This document shows positions 21,882 to 36,800 of a DNA stretch of 64,000 nt, piece after piece. Positions within the stretch are counted from its first letter, which is position 1. Each line of letters opens with the position of its first letter. The stretch comes from Cichorium intybus (lineage: Eukaryota > Streptophyta > Magnoliopsida > Asterales > Asteraceae), in assembly GCA_023525715.1 (NCBI GenBank), contig CM042010.1, positions 79,795,894 through 79,859,893 on the forward strand. Reading direction: 5' to 3'. The position numbers and the translations under genes are program-made. The notes under the pieces are model-generated. The model was not told the DNA's origin, made no database searches, and saw only the letters and a list, made by a program, of their open reading frames with translations.

Positions 21882-24583
21882 TGTAACGCCCCGGTTTTCC
21901 CGGTATGTTTATTTATTTTAATTTAATTATTTTTGTAACCTTTGGTTAATTTATTTAACCAAGGTCTGATTATTTTGTGTTAGTGGGCTCATTTTGTCAT
22001 CTTTTAAACTTCTTTTGTTAAAGTCCATGGGCTATGGGCTTAGTTGAAAAACCACCAAGCTTAACACTACTTAAAGTGTTAAATGGGTTCATTTGGAGCT
22101 TACACTAGTGAACCACTCAAACCCGAACCCTCTCTATCACTCTCTATTTCCGTTTTTGAAGACACAACCGCAGTGTTCGATCATCTCCCGGAGATTCAGA
22201 CGTTGGATCGCGATGAAACTTCAACCGAAGGTTCCCAAGACATAACTGAACGGCCTGACCGAAGGGTTTTCGATTTCAATGTCTAGAAGTGGAGTTATGA
22301 ATTTCGCAACATGACCTAGGGTTTCTGACAGATTCCTCTGCTGAGTCTCCCTTCTTGCGAAAATCATATCTAGAGTTCCAGAGGTCAAATAGGGTTAGTA
22401 CCGGTGCACACGGTTCACAAATTGAGTTGAGCAACTTTCTTCAGAAGACCATTATCCGTTTTGAAGACCGGAGGTATGGGGTAATTGCTCATCTTTACGT
22501 ACTGCTCTAATTCCGTTCAGATTAGCTATGATGTTTTGTTTATTTTATAAAAGGAGTTTGGAGAACGCTTTTTACATGATTCTGCCTCCTAGAATCATTG
22601 TATTTAAGTAAATTTGGTATCTGGAAAAAAGGGATGTCTGATTCCATTCCCAAGTTTATGGGAATTGGACAACATCACAGACCAGTGTTTTCCCATCAGC
22701 ATTATCGTTTCTGATTTGTTCTGTATTTTGAATTTTATATCTTGAGTTTGAAAATGTATTTTGAGTTGGTTCCAACTCTCAGACCTTTGTTATTGAGTCT
22801 ATTGTACTCGTGATTTTTCCTAAGGTCTGGTTCCATCCGAAAGTTGGGTAGAATTGGCTAACCTCACATGTATGCCATTTCGGGGACTACAGTGATATGT
22901 GTTTTTGTAAAAATCATATCTCCATGTTGTTTATAATTATGTCCTTGTGGTTTAATGAAATCCCTATGACCTCTAACACCTTTTAGTACCACCATGATCA
23001 TGGGGACTGAATTGGGATGATGAACACATCTTAGAATGTGTTTCAAAGAGAGAAGGATGGATAAGCCAAAAGGAATCATGGGTGGCTACAATTCTGTTTT
23101 CCATCAGATCTGTAGTCATTTTGTAAAAATCATAACTTGAGTTCTAAAACTCAAAATGACCCTAACCAGTGCCCAAATTTCACAAATTGAGTTGGGTAAC
23201 TTTCTTAAGAAGACCAATCTCACTGATAAGGACTTTATCTAGGGGCAACAACAGCTTCTTTGCTATTAGGTCAGATCCGGGTCTGCAATGACATTTTTAT
23301 CATTTCTATGGCTTGGAAAAGTATCCAGAGTGATTCGAAGTTCCCACATGTACATTACGTATTGAATTAAAGATATGGAGAAGATGGGACGTTAATTCTC
23401 ATTATAAATTGGTTAGAATGGATCCACAGTCCAGATCAAGGGACAGTCACCAGCTTATGCTGATTCTGTGATTGTCCACAATGTGATTTTTATATCCAGA
23501 GCTTGGGAAACCCTTTTTAATTAATTCCAACTCTGAGGCTTGTATTTATGTGTCTTTTGTTCCTCTGATTTTTGGTTGGGGCTGATTCCAGACACAAGTT
23601 GGGTAGAATTGGCCAACACCACCTGACTGTCCGTCTGAAGACAGCAGTGACATGTCTTTTTGTAAATTTTATATCTTTCTCATCCTTTGGAGTTAGGAGG
23701 AGTTCTTTATGGTTCTGCAAACCTAAGTCATTGTAGTTTCTTGTAAAAATTATTTAAGCCTATGCTTTTGTTTTATATTTTGGAGTAATTCAGTCTTGAA
23801 CAGCAGGTCTGTTTTAGAGACCTTGCTGTGATTACTCCTTTCTCATTCCTTAGCTTCACAACTTCACCCTTCTAACCGTTAGTCTTAATTAGGTGAAGTG
23901 TTGAAGTTTGCCCAAGCTTGGTAGCCATATATTGACTTCTATCTGTTATATCACTCACTCAAGGTGAGTTCTCTCACACCGTTGTATTGATGTTTGTGTT
24001 TGCTAGTTAGCTCGTGTGTGATTGTTTAGATTTATTATTTAAAGCATGCTATATTATTATTATAAATCGTACATGTGCATTGTATGTAATTGATTATTAC
24101 TATGAAAGGTAGTTAGGTAAGATCACCAACGTTATACTCTTTATGAGGTGCGGGGATCGGGGCCAAAGGATACGGGATTTACCCAATGCGGCTCAAACCT
24201 ACAAGTCCGCCCTATTTTATATAAGCACTGATTCGTTCTTTGCTTAGTTTTTATACTTAAAATTAAAATTGGATTAGGGCTGGTAAATGTGAATATTAAT
24301 ATGCTGTCTGTGTTTGAATTCACTAAGCTTTGTGCTTACGGTTTTCCCTAACATTTTTCAGGTGTTAAGATCAAGGAGGCTAAGGCGTGACTTGGAGCAC
24401 CGGGATGCCACTACTAGAAGAATTTCTATTTTGGGACATTATTATTTTATGCTTCCGCACTTGACAATGTTTATTTTGCCATAAGTTGGTTTTGAGATAT
24501 TTATCTTTTGGAAACTTATAATATCTTTTTATAAAAGTTGTTTTAAAAGTTCAAATATTTTGCGAAAAATTTTGGGTGTTACA
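21882..24583 (+). repeat. 3' LTR of G2
   Basis: 2702 bases from TGTAACGCCCC to GGGTGTTACA. It contains internally repeated phrases such as AAGTTGGGTAGAATTGGC (about 22842 and 23596) and CACAAATTGAGTTG (about 22416 and 23192), so the LTR grew partly by internal duplication. No gene is present. Confidence 0.9.
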
Positions 24584-27500
24584 ACAACCCTTCATAATTG
24601 TCTATAACCTATCACAACCCTTCATAATGATCAACAACCTATCACAACCCTTCATAATTGACCATAACCTATCACAACCCTTCTATGGTCAACGACCCAT
24701 CATAATCCTTCATAATGGTCCATAACCCATCACAACCTTCATAATAGTCCATAACCCGTACAACCTTTCATAATGGTCCATAACGAATCAAAAGCCTTTC
24801 TAATGGTCCATAACCCATCACAACCCTTTCTATGGTCCATAACCCATCACAACCCCACATAATGGTCCATAACCATAACAAGCCTTTATAATGGCCCATA
24901 ACCCATACATGCCTTTATAATAGTGTATAACCCATCAGAACCCTTCATAATTGAGCATAATCCATCACAACCATGTTTAATGGTCCACAACCCATCACAA
25001 CCCTTCATAATTGACCATAACCTATCACAACCCTTCATAATGATCAATAACCCATCATAATGGTCCATAACCCATCAGAACCTTCATAATAGTCCATAAC
25101 CCATACAACCCTTCAAAATGCTCCATAACCCATCACAACCCTTTCTAAAGGTCCATAATCCTTCACAACCCTTGATAATTGACCATACCCCCATGACAAC
25201 ACTTAATAATGGTCCATAACCTAACACAACCCTTTCTATGGTCCATAACCCATCACAACCCTTCATAATTGACCATAACCTATCATAACCCTTTATAATG
25301 GTCAATAACCCTTCATAATTCTTCATAATGGGTCATAACCCATCACAACCTTCATAATAGTACATAACCCATACAACCCTTCATAATGGTCGATAACCCA
25401 TCACAACCCTTTCTAATTGTCCATAGCCCATCACAACCCTTTCTATGGTCCATAACCTATCGAAACCCTACATAATGGTCCATAACCGTAACAACCCTTC
25501 ATAGTTGTCCATAACCCATACAAACCTTCATAATAGTCCATAACCCATCACAAACCTTCATAATCGACCATAACCCATCACAACCCTTTGTAATGGTCCA
25601 TAATCCATCACAACCTTTCATAATTGTCCATAACCTATCACAACACTTTATAATGGTCCATAACTCATCATGACCCTTCATAATGGTAACCTATCACAAC
25701 CTGCATAATGGTCCATAAGCCATCACAACCATTTATAATGGTCCCTAACCCATCACAACCCTTCATAATTGAGCAAAACCATGACAACCCTTCATAATGG
25801 TCCATACCCTAGCACAACCCTTTCTATGGTCCATAACCCATACAACCCTTCATAATAGTACATAACCCATACAACCCTTCATAATGGTCAATAACCCATC
25901 ACGATCCTTCATAATGGTTCATAACCCATCACAACCTTCATAATAGTACATAACCCATACAACCCTTCATAATGATCCATAACCCATCACAACCCTTCCT
26001 ATGGTCCATAACCCATCACAACCCTTCATAATGATCCATAACCCAGCACAACCCTTTCAATCATCCATAACCAATCATAACCCTTCATAATTGACCATAA
26101 CCCATCACCACCCTTCATATGGTCCATAACCCAACACAACCCTTTCTACGGTCCATAACCCATCAAAACCCTTCATAATGGTCCATAACCCATCACAACC
26201 CTTGATAATTGACCATAACCCATCACGACCCTTCATAATTGCCATAACCCAGCACAACCCTTTCACTGGTCCATAACCCATCACAACCCTTCATAATTGA
26301 CCATAACCCATCACAACCCTTCCTATGGTCCGTAACCCAGCACAACCCTTTCTATATATTCTTATCCCATCACAACCCTTCATAATTAACCATAACCCAT
26401 CACAACCCTTCGTAATGGTCCATAACCTATCGCAACCCTGCATAATGGTCCATAACCATAACAACCCTTCATAATGGTCCATAACCCATACAAACTTTCA
26501 TAATGGTCCATAACCTATCATAACCCTTCATAATGGTTGATAACCTAACTCAACCCTTTCTACACTCCATAACCCATCACAACTCTTCATAATTGACCAT
26601 AACCTATCACAACTCTTCATAATGGTCCATAACCCATCATAACCCTTCATAGTGGTCCATAACCCATCACAACCTTCATAATGGTCCATAAACCATCACA
26701 ACCTTCATAATAGTCCATAACCTATACAACCCTTCATAATGGTCCATAACCCATCACAACCCTTTCTAATGGCCCATAATCCATCACAACCCTTTCTATG
26801 GTGCATAACCTATCACAACCTTAATAATTGACCATAACCTATCATAACACTTCATAATGGTCCATAACCCATCATAACCGTTCATAATGGTCCATAACAC
26901 ATCACAACCTTCATAATGGTCCATAACCCATCACAACCCTTTATAATGGTCCATAACCTATCACAACCCTTCATAAATGAGCATAACCCATCACAACCCT
27001 TCATAATGGTCCATAACCTAGCACAACCCTTTATATGGTCCACAACCCATCACAACCCTTCATAATTGACCAAAATATATCACAACCCTTCAGAGTGGTC
27101 AATAACCCATCATAATGGTCAATAATAGTCCATAGCCCATACAACCCTTCATAATGGTCCATAACCCATGACAACCCTTTCTAATGGTCCATAATCCATC
27201 CAACCCTTGATAATTAACCATAACCAATCGCAGCCCTTCATAATGGTCAATAACCCAATACAACCCTTTCAATGGTCTATAGCCCATAATAACCCTTCAT
27301 AGTTGACTATAACCCATCACCGCCCTTCATATGGTCCATAACCCAACACAAATCTTTCTATGGTTCATAACCTATCACAACCCTTCATAATTAAACATAA
27401 CCCATCACAACCCTTCATAATGGTCGATAACCCATCGCAACACACCATAATGGTCCAAAAGCATAACAACCCTTCATAATGGTCCATAACCCATAACAAC

Positions 27501-28048
27501 CCTTCTTATGGTCCATAACGCATCACAACCCTTTCTATAGTCCATATCCTATCACAGCCCTTCATAATTAACCATAACCCATCACAACCCTTCATAATGG
27601 TCCATAACCATTACAACCCTTTATAATGGTCCATAACCCATACAAACCTTCATAATGGTCTATAACCCATAACAACCCTTCATAATGGTCCATAACCGAA
27701 CACAACCCTTTCTATACTCCGTAACACATAACAACTCTTCATAATTGACAATAACCTATTACAACGCTTCATAATGGTGCATAACCCTTCATAGTGGTCC
27801 ATAACCCATCACAACCTTCATAATGGTGCATAACCCATCACTACCTTCATAATACTCCATAACCTATACAATTATTCATAATGGTCCATAATCCATCACA
27901 ACCCTTTCTAACGGTCCATAACCTATCATAACACTTAATAATTGACCATAACCTATCACAACCCTTCATAACGTCCATAACCCATCATAACCCTTCATAA
28001 TTGACCATAACCCATCACAACCCTTCCTATGGTCCATAACCCATCACA

Positions 28049-31022
28049 AACCTTTTCGTGGTCTATAACGCATCACAACCCTTTATAATTAACCATAACC
28101 CATCACAACTCTTCATAATGGTCTATAACCTATCCCAACCCAACATAATGGTCCACAACCATGACAACCCTTCATAATGGTCCATAACCCAAAAAAACCT
28201 TCATAATGGTCCATAACCCATCACAACCCTTCATAATGGTCCATAACCCATCATACCCCCTCATAGTGGTCCATAACCCATCACAACCTTCATAATGGTC
28301 CATAACCCATCATAACCCTTTATAATTGTCCATAACCCATCACAACCCTTCATAATTGAGCATAACCCATCACAACCCTTCATAATTGTGTATAACCTAT
28401 CACAACCCTTCATAATGGTCAACAACCTATAACAACCCTTTATAATTAACCATAACCTATCACAACCCTTCTATGGTCAACGACCCATCATAATCATTCA
28501 TAATGGTCCATAACCCATCACAACTTTCATAATAGTCCATAACCCGTACAACCTTTCATAATGGTCCATAACGAATCACAACCCTTTCTAATAGTCCATA
28601 ACCCATCACAACCCTTTCTATGGTCCGTAACCGATCGCAACCCCGCATAATGGTCCATAACCATAACAAGCCTTCATAACGTCCCATAACCCATACAAAC
28701 GTTCATAATAGTGTATAACCCATCATAGCCCTTCATAATTGAGCATAACCCATCATAACCCTGTTTAATGGTCCATAACCCATCACAACCCTTCATAATT
28801 GACCAAAACCTATCACAACCATTCATAATGGTCAATAACCCATCATAATCCTTCATAATGGTCCATAACCCATCAGAACCTTCATAATAGTCCATAACCC
28901 ATACAACCCTTCAAAATGCTCCATAACCCATCACAACCCTTTCTGAAGGTCCATAATCCTTCACAACCGTTGATAATTGACCATACCCCATCACAACCCT
29001 TAATAATGGTCCATAACCCAGCACAACCCTTTCTATGGTCCATAACCCATCACAACCCTTAATAATTGACCATAACCTATCACAACCCTTCATAATGGTC
29101 AATAACCCTTCATAATCCTTCATAATGGGTCATAACCAATCACAACCTTCATAATAGTACATAACCCATACAACCCTTCATAATGGTCCATAACCCATCA
29201 CAACCCTTTCTAATGGTACAAAGCCCATAACAACCCTTTCTATGGTCCATAACCCATCGAAACCCTACATAATGGTCCATAACCATAACAACCCTTCATA
29301 GTTGTCCATAACCCCTACAAACCTTCATAATAGTCCATAACCCACCACAAACCTTCATAATTGACCATAACCCATCACAACCCTTTCTAATGGTCCATAA
29401 TCTATCACAACGTTTCATAATTGTCCATAACCTATCACAACAATTTATAATGGTCCATAACTCATCATGACCCTTCATAATGGTAACCTATCACAACCTA
29501 CATAATGCTCCATAACCCATCACAACCCTTTATAATGGTCTATAACCCATCACAACCCATCATAATGGTCTATAACCCAGCACAACCCTTTCTATGGTCC
29601 ATAACCTAGACAACCCTTCATAATAGTACATAACCCATACAACCCTTCATAATGGTCAATAACCCATCACAATCCTTCATAATGGTTCATAACCCATCAC
29701 AACCCTTCCTACGGTCTATAACCCATCACAACCCTTCATAATTGACCATAACCTATCACAACCATTGATAATGGTCAATAACCCTTCATAATCCTTCATA
29801 CAGATCCATAACCCATCACAACCCTTCCTATGGTCCATAACCCATCAGAACCTTCATAATAGTCCATAACCCATACAACCTATCAAAATGTTCCATAACC
29901 CATCACAACCCTTTCTGAAGGTCCATAATCCTTCACAACCCTTGATAATTGACCATACCCCATCACAACCCTTAATAATGGTCCATAACCCAGCACAACC
30001 CTTTCTATGGTCCATAACCCATCACAACCCTTCATAATTGACCATAACCTATCACAACCCTTCATAAAGGTTAATAACCCTTCATAATCCTTCATAATGG
30101 GTCATAACCTATCACAACCTTCATAAGAGTACATAACCCATACAACCCTTCATAATGGTCCATAACCCATCACAACCCTTTCTAATGGTACATAGCCCAT
30201 CACAACCCTTTCTATGGTCCATAACCCATTGAAACCCTACATAATGGTCCATAACCATAACAACCCTTCATAGTTGTCCATAACCATAACCCATACAAAC
30301 CTTCATAATAGTCCATAACCCATCACAAACCTTCATAATTGACCATAACACATCACAACCCTTTGTAATGGTCCATAATCTATCACAACCTTTCATAATT
30401 ATCCATAACCTATCACAACAATTTATAATGGTCCATAACTTATCATGACCCTTCATAATGGTAACCTATCACAACCTACATAATGGTCCATAACCCATCA
30501 CAACCCTTTATAATAGTCCGTAACCTATCACAACCCATCATAATGGTCCATACCCCAGCACAACCCTGTCTATGGTCCATAACCCAGACAACCCTTCATA
30601 ATAGTATATAACCCATACAACCCTTCATAATGGTCAATAACCCATCACAATCCTTCATAATGGTTCATAACCCATCACAACCCTTCCTATGCTCCATAAC
30701 CCATCACAACCCTTCATAATGATCCATAACCCAGCACAACCCTTTCAATCATCCATAACCAATCATAACCCTTCATACTTGACCATAACCCATCACAACC
30801 CTTCATATGGTCCATAACCCAACACAACCCTTTCTACGGTCCATAACCCATCAAAACCCTTCATAATGGTCCGTAACCCATCACAACCCTTGATAATTGA
30901 CCATAACCCATCACGACCCTTTATAATTGCCATAACCCAGCACAACCCTTTCAATGGTCCATAACCCATCACAACCCTTCATAATTGACCATAACCCATC
31001 ACAACCCTTCCTATGGTCCATA
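28049..31022. repeat. Higher-order satellite repeat, first copy (about 2974 bases)
   Basis: The marker phrase ACAAACCTTTTCGTGGTC at about 28046 recurs at about 31020, and a long series of variant units keeps the same 2974-base offset (for example 28674 and 31648, 28911 and 31885, 29296 and 32270). Exact borders cannot be set by eye. Confidence 0.7.
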
Positions 31023-33850
31023 ACCCATAACAAACCTTTTCGTGGTCTATAACGCATCACAACCCTTTATAATTAACCATAACCCATCACAACTCTTCAT
31101 AATGGTCTATAACCTATCCCAACCCAACATAATGGTCCACAACCATGACAACCCTTCATAATGGTCCATAACCCAAAAAAAACCTTCATAATGGTCCATA
31201 ACCCATCACAGCCCTTCATAATGGTCCATAACCCATCATACCCCCTCATAGTGGTCCATAACCCATCACAACCTTCATAATGGTCCATAACCCTTTATAA
31301 TTGTCCATAACCCATCACAACCCTTCATAATTGAGCATAACCCATCACAACCCTTCATAATTGTCTATAACCTATCACAACCCTTCATAATGGTCAACAA
31401 CCTATAACAACCCTTTATAATTAACCATAACCTATCCAACCCTTCTATGGTCAACGACCCATCATAATCATTCATAATGGTCCATAACCCATCACAACCT
31501 TCATAATAGTCCATAACCCGTACAACCTTTCATAATGGTCCATAACGAATCACAACCCTTTCTAATGGTCCATAACCCATCACAACCCTTTCTATGGTCC
31601 GTAACCCATCGCAACCCCGCATAATGGTCCATAACCATAACATGCCTTCATAATGTCCCATAACCCATACAAACATTCATAATAGTGTATAACCCATCAG
31701 AGCCCTTCATAATTGAGCATAACCCATCATAACCCTGTTTAATGGTCCATAACCCATCACAACCCTTCATAATTGACCAAAACCTATCACAACCATTCAT
31801 AATGGTCAATAACCCATCATAATCCTTCATAATGGTCCATAACCCATCAGAACCTTCATAATAGTCCATAACCCATACAACCCTTCAAAATGCTCCATAA
31901 CCCATCACAACCCTTTCTGAAGATCCATAATCCTTCATAACCCTTGATAATTGACCATACCCCATCACAACCCTTAATAATGGTCCATAACCCAGCACAA
32001 CCCTTTCTATGGTCCATAACCCATCACAACCCTTAATAATTGACCATAACCTATCACAACCCTTCATAATGGTCAATAACCCTTCATAATCCTTCATAAT
32101 AGGTCATAACCAATCACAACCTTCATAATAGTACATAACCCATACAACCCTTCATAATGGCCCATAACCCATCACAACCCTTTCTAATGGTACAAAGCCC
32201 ATAACAACCCTTTCTATGGTCCATAACCCATCGAAACCCTACATAATGGTCCATAACCATAACAACCCTTCATAGTTGTCCATAACCCCTACAAACCTTC
32301 ATAATAGTCCATAACCCACCACAAACCTTCATAATTGGCCATAACCCATCACAACCCTTTCTAATGGTCCATAATCTATCACAACCTTTCATAATTGTCC
32401 ATAACCTATCACAACAATTTATAATGGTCCATAACTCATCATGACCCTTCATAATGGTAACCTATCACAACCTACATAATGCTCTATAACCCATCACAAC
32501 CCTTTATAATGGTCCATAACCCATCACAACCCATCATAATGGTCCATAACCCAGCACAACCCTTTCTATGGTCCATAACCTAGACAACCCTTCATAATAG
32601 TACATAACCCATACAACCCTTCATAATGGTCAATAACCCATCACAATCCTTCATAATGGTTCATAACCCATCACAACCCTTCCTACGGTCCATAACCCAT
32701 CATAACCCTTTATAATTGACCATAACCTATCACAACCATTGATAATGGTCAATAACCCTTCATAGTCCTTCATAATGATCCATACCCATCACAACCCTTC
32801 CTATGGTCCATAACCCATCAGAACCTTCATAATAGTCCATAACCCATACAACCCATCAAAATGTTCCATAACCCATCACAACCCTTCATAAAGGTTAATA
32901 ACCCTTCATAATCCTTCATAATGGGTCATAACCTATCACAACCTTCATAAGAGTACATAACCCATACAACCCTTCATAATGGTCCATAACCCATCACAAC
33001 CCTTTCTAATGGTACATAGCCCATCACAACCCTTTCTATGGTCCATAACCCATTGAAACCCTACATAATGGTCCATAACCATAACAACCCTTCATAGTTG
33101 TCCATAACCATAACCCATACAAACCTTCATAATAGTCCATAACCCATCACAAACCTTCATAATTGACCATAACACATCACAACCCTTTGTAATGGTCCAT
33201 AATCTATCACAACCTTTCATAATTATCCATAACCTATCACAACAATTTATAATGGTCCATAACTTATCATGACCCTTCATAATGGTAACCTATCACAACC
33301 TGCATAATGCTCCATAACCCATCACAACCCTTTATAATAGTCCGTAACCTATCACAACCCATCATAATGGTCCATACCCCAGCACAACCCTTTCTATGGT
33401 CCATAACCCAGACAACCCTTCATAATTGTATATAACCCATACAACCCTTCATAATGGTCAATAACCCATCACAATCCTTCATAATGGTTCATAACCCATC
33501 ACAACCCTTCCTATACTCCATAACCCATCACAACCCTTCATAATGATCCATAACCCAGCACAACCCTTTCAATCATCCATAACCAATCATAACCCTTCAT
33601 ACTTGACCATAACCCATCACAACCCTTCATATGGTCCATAACCCAACACAACCCTTTCTACGGTCCATAACCCATCAAAACCCTTCATAATGGTCCATAA
33701 CCCATCACAACCCTTGATAATTGACCATAACCCATCACGACCCTTTATAATTGCCATAACCCAGCACAACCCTTTCAATGGTCCATAACCCATCACAACC
33801 CTTCATAATTGACCATAACCGATCACAACCCTTCCTATGGTCCATAACCC
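31023..33850. repeat. Higher-order satellite repeat, second copy with a five-unit deletion
   Basis: Copy of 28049-31022. After about 32893 the offset falls from 2974 to 2824. The phrase following ATCAAAATGTTCCATAACCC lacks 150 bases, exactly five 30-base units, compared with 29885-30065. Confidence 0.65.
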
Positions 33851-36800
33851 AGCACAACCCTTTCTATTGTCTTATCACATCACAACCCTTCATAATTAAC
33901 CATAACACATCACAGCCCTTCGTAATCGTCCATAACCCATCGTAACCCTGCATGATGTTCCATAACCATAAATACCCTTCATAATCGTCCATAACCCATA
34001 CAAACTTTCATAATGGTCCATAACCTATCATAACCCTTCATAATGGTTGATAACCCAACACAACCCTTTCTACATTCTATAACCCATCACAACTCTTCAT
34101 AATTGACCATAACCTTTCACAACTCTTCATAATGGTCCATAACCCATCATAAACCTTCATAGTGGTCCATAACCCATCACCAACCTTCATAATGGTCCAT
34201 AAACCATTACAACCTTCATAATATTCCATAACCTATACAATCCTTAATAATGGTCCATAACCCATCACAACCCTTTCTAATGGTCCATAACCTATTGCAA
34301 CCCTTAATAACTGAGCATAACCCATCACAACCCTTCATAATGTCCATAACCCAGCACAACCCTTTCAATAGTCCATAACCCATCATAACCGTTCATAATG
34401 GTCCATAACCTATCACAACCATTCCTATGGACCTTAACCTAACGCAAACCATTCTATGGTCCACAACCTACCACAACCCTTCATAATTAACCATCACCCA
34501 TCACAACCCTTCATAATGGTCCATAACCCATCCCAACCCTACATAATGGTCCATAACCATAACAACCCTTCATAATGGTGCATAACCTAAACAAACCTTC
34601 ATAATGGTCCATAACCCATCATAACCCTTCATAATGGTCCATAGCCCAACACAACCCTTTCTATGGTCCATAACCCATCGCAACCCTTCATAATTGAGCA
34701 TAACTCATCACAACTCTTCATAATGGTTTATAACACTGCACAACCCGTTTTATGGTCCAAAACCCATCACAACCCTTCATAATTAACTATAACCTATCAC
34801 AACCCTTCATAATGGTGCATAAACCATCATAACCCTTTCTAATGGTCCATAATACATCACAACCCTTGATAATTGACCATAAATCATCACAACCCTTCAT
34901 AAAGGTCAATAACCCAGCACAACCCTTTCTATGGTCCATAACCCATGACAACCCTTCATAATTGACCATAACCTATCACAACCCATCATAATGGTTAATA
35001 ACCCATCATAATCCATTATAATGGTTAATAACCCATCACAAACTTCATAATAGTACATAACCCATACAACCCTTCCTAATGGTCCAAAACCCATGACAAC
35101 CCTTTCTAATGGTCCATAGCCCATCACAGCCCTTTCTATGGTCTATAACCCATTTCAACCCTGTATAATGGTCCGTAGCCATAACAACCCTTCATAATGC
35201 TCCACAACACATACAAACCTTCATAATATTCCATAACCCATCACAACCCTTCATAATTGACCATAGCCCATCACAACCCTTTGTAACGGTCCATAACCCA
35301 TAACAACGTTTCATAATTAACCATAACCTATCACAACCCTTCATAATGGTCCATAACCCATCACAACCCATCATAAGTGAGCATAACCCATAACAACTCT
35401 TCATAATGGTCTATATGCAAAGACAACCCTTTTTGCAGTCCATAACCCAACACAACCCTTCATAATTAACCATAACCTATCACAACCCTTCATAATGGTT
35501 CATAACCCATCACAACATTCATTATAGTACATAACCAATACAACCCTACATAATGGTCCATAATCCATCATAACCCTTTCTAATGGTCCATAACCCATCA
35601 CAACCCTTTATATGGCCCATAACCCATCACAAGCCTACATAACGGTCCATAACCCAGCACAACCCCTTCATAATGGTCCATAACCCATCATAACCCTTCA
35701 TAATTGACCATAACCCATCACAACCCTTCATATGGTCTATAACCTGACACAACTCTTTCTATGGTCCATAACCCATCACAACCCTTCATAATTAACCATA
35801 ACCTATCACAACCCTTCATAATTAACCATAACCAATCACAACCCTTCATAATCGTTCATAACCCATCGCAACCCTGCATACTGGTCAATAACCATAACAA
35901 CACTTCATAATGGTCCATAACCCATCACAACCCTTTCTAATGGTCCATAACCCATTACAGCCCTTGATAATTGACCATAACCCATCACGACCCTTCGTAA
36001 TATCCATAACCCAACACAACCCTTTCAATGGTCCATAACCCATCACAACCCTGCATAATTGACCCTAACCCATCACAACCCTTCCTATGGTCCGTAACCC
36101 ATCACAACTCTTCATAATTGACCGTAACGTATCACAACCCTTCATAAATGTCCATAACCCATTATAACCATTCATAGTGGTCCAAACCCATCACAACCCA
36201 TCATAATGGTCCATACCCCAGCACAACCCTTTCTAAGGCCCATAACCCAGACAACCCTTTATAATAGTACATAACCCATACAACCCTTCATAATGGTCAA
36301 TAACCCATCACAATCCTTCATAATGGTTCATAACCCATCACAACCCTTCCTATGGTCCATAACCCATCACAACCCTTCATAATGATCCATAACCCAGCAC
36401 AACCCTTTCAATAATCCATAACCAATCATAACCCTTCATAATTAACCATAACCCACCACAACTCTTCATATGGTCCATAACCCAACACAACCCTTTCTAC
36501 GGTCCATAACCCATCAAAACCCTTCATAATGGTCCATAACCCATCACAACCCTTGATAATTGACCATAACCCATCACGACCCTTCATAATTGCCATAACC
36601 CAACACAACCCTTTCAATGGTCCATAACCCATCACAACCCTTCATAATTGACCATAACCCATCACAACCCTTCCTATGGTCCATAACCCAGCACAACCCT
36701 TTATATTGTCTTATCCCATCACAACCCTTCATAATTAACCATAACCCATCACAACCCTTTGTAATCGTCCATAACCCATCGCAACCCTGCATAATGGTCC

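Larger units (their letters stand above)
17504..24583 (+). mobile_element. Decayed Ty3/gypsy element G2, plus strand
   Basis: It has a truncated 5' LTR (17504-18039), primer-binding site, gag-less internal region with two protease copies, damaged pol, polypurine tract and a full 2.7-kb 3' LTR (21882-24583). The 5' LTR starts at the point equivalent to 22031, exactly where G1 ends, so its first 149 bases should lie to the left of G1, outside the window. The right end is followed by ACAAC, which fits a target duplication inside the satellite. Many stops, shifts and deletions make it inactive. Confidence 0.85.
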
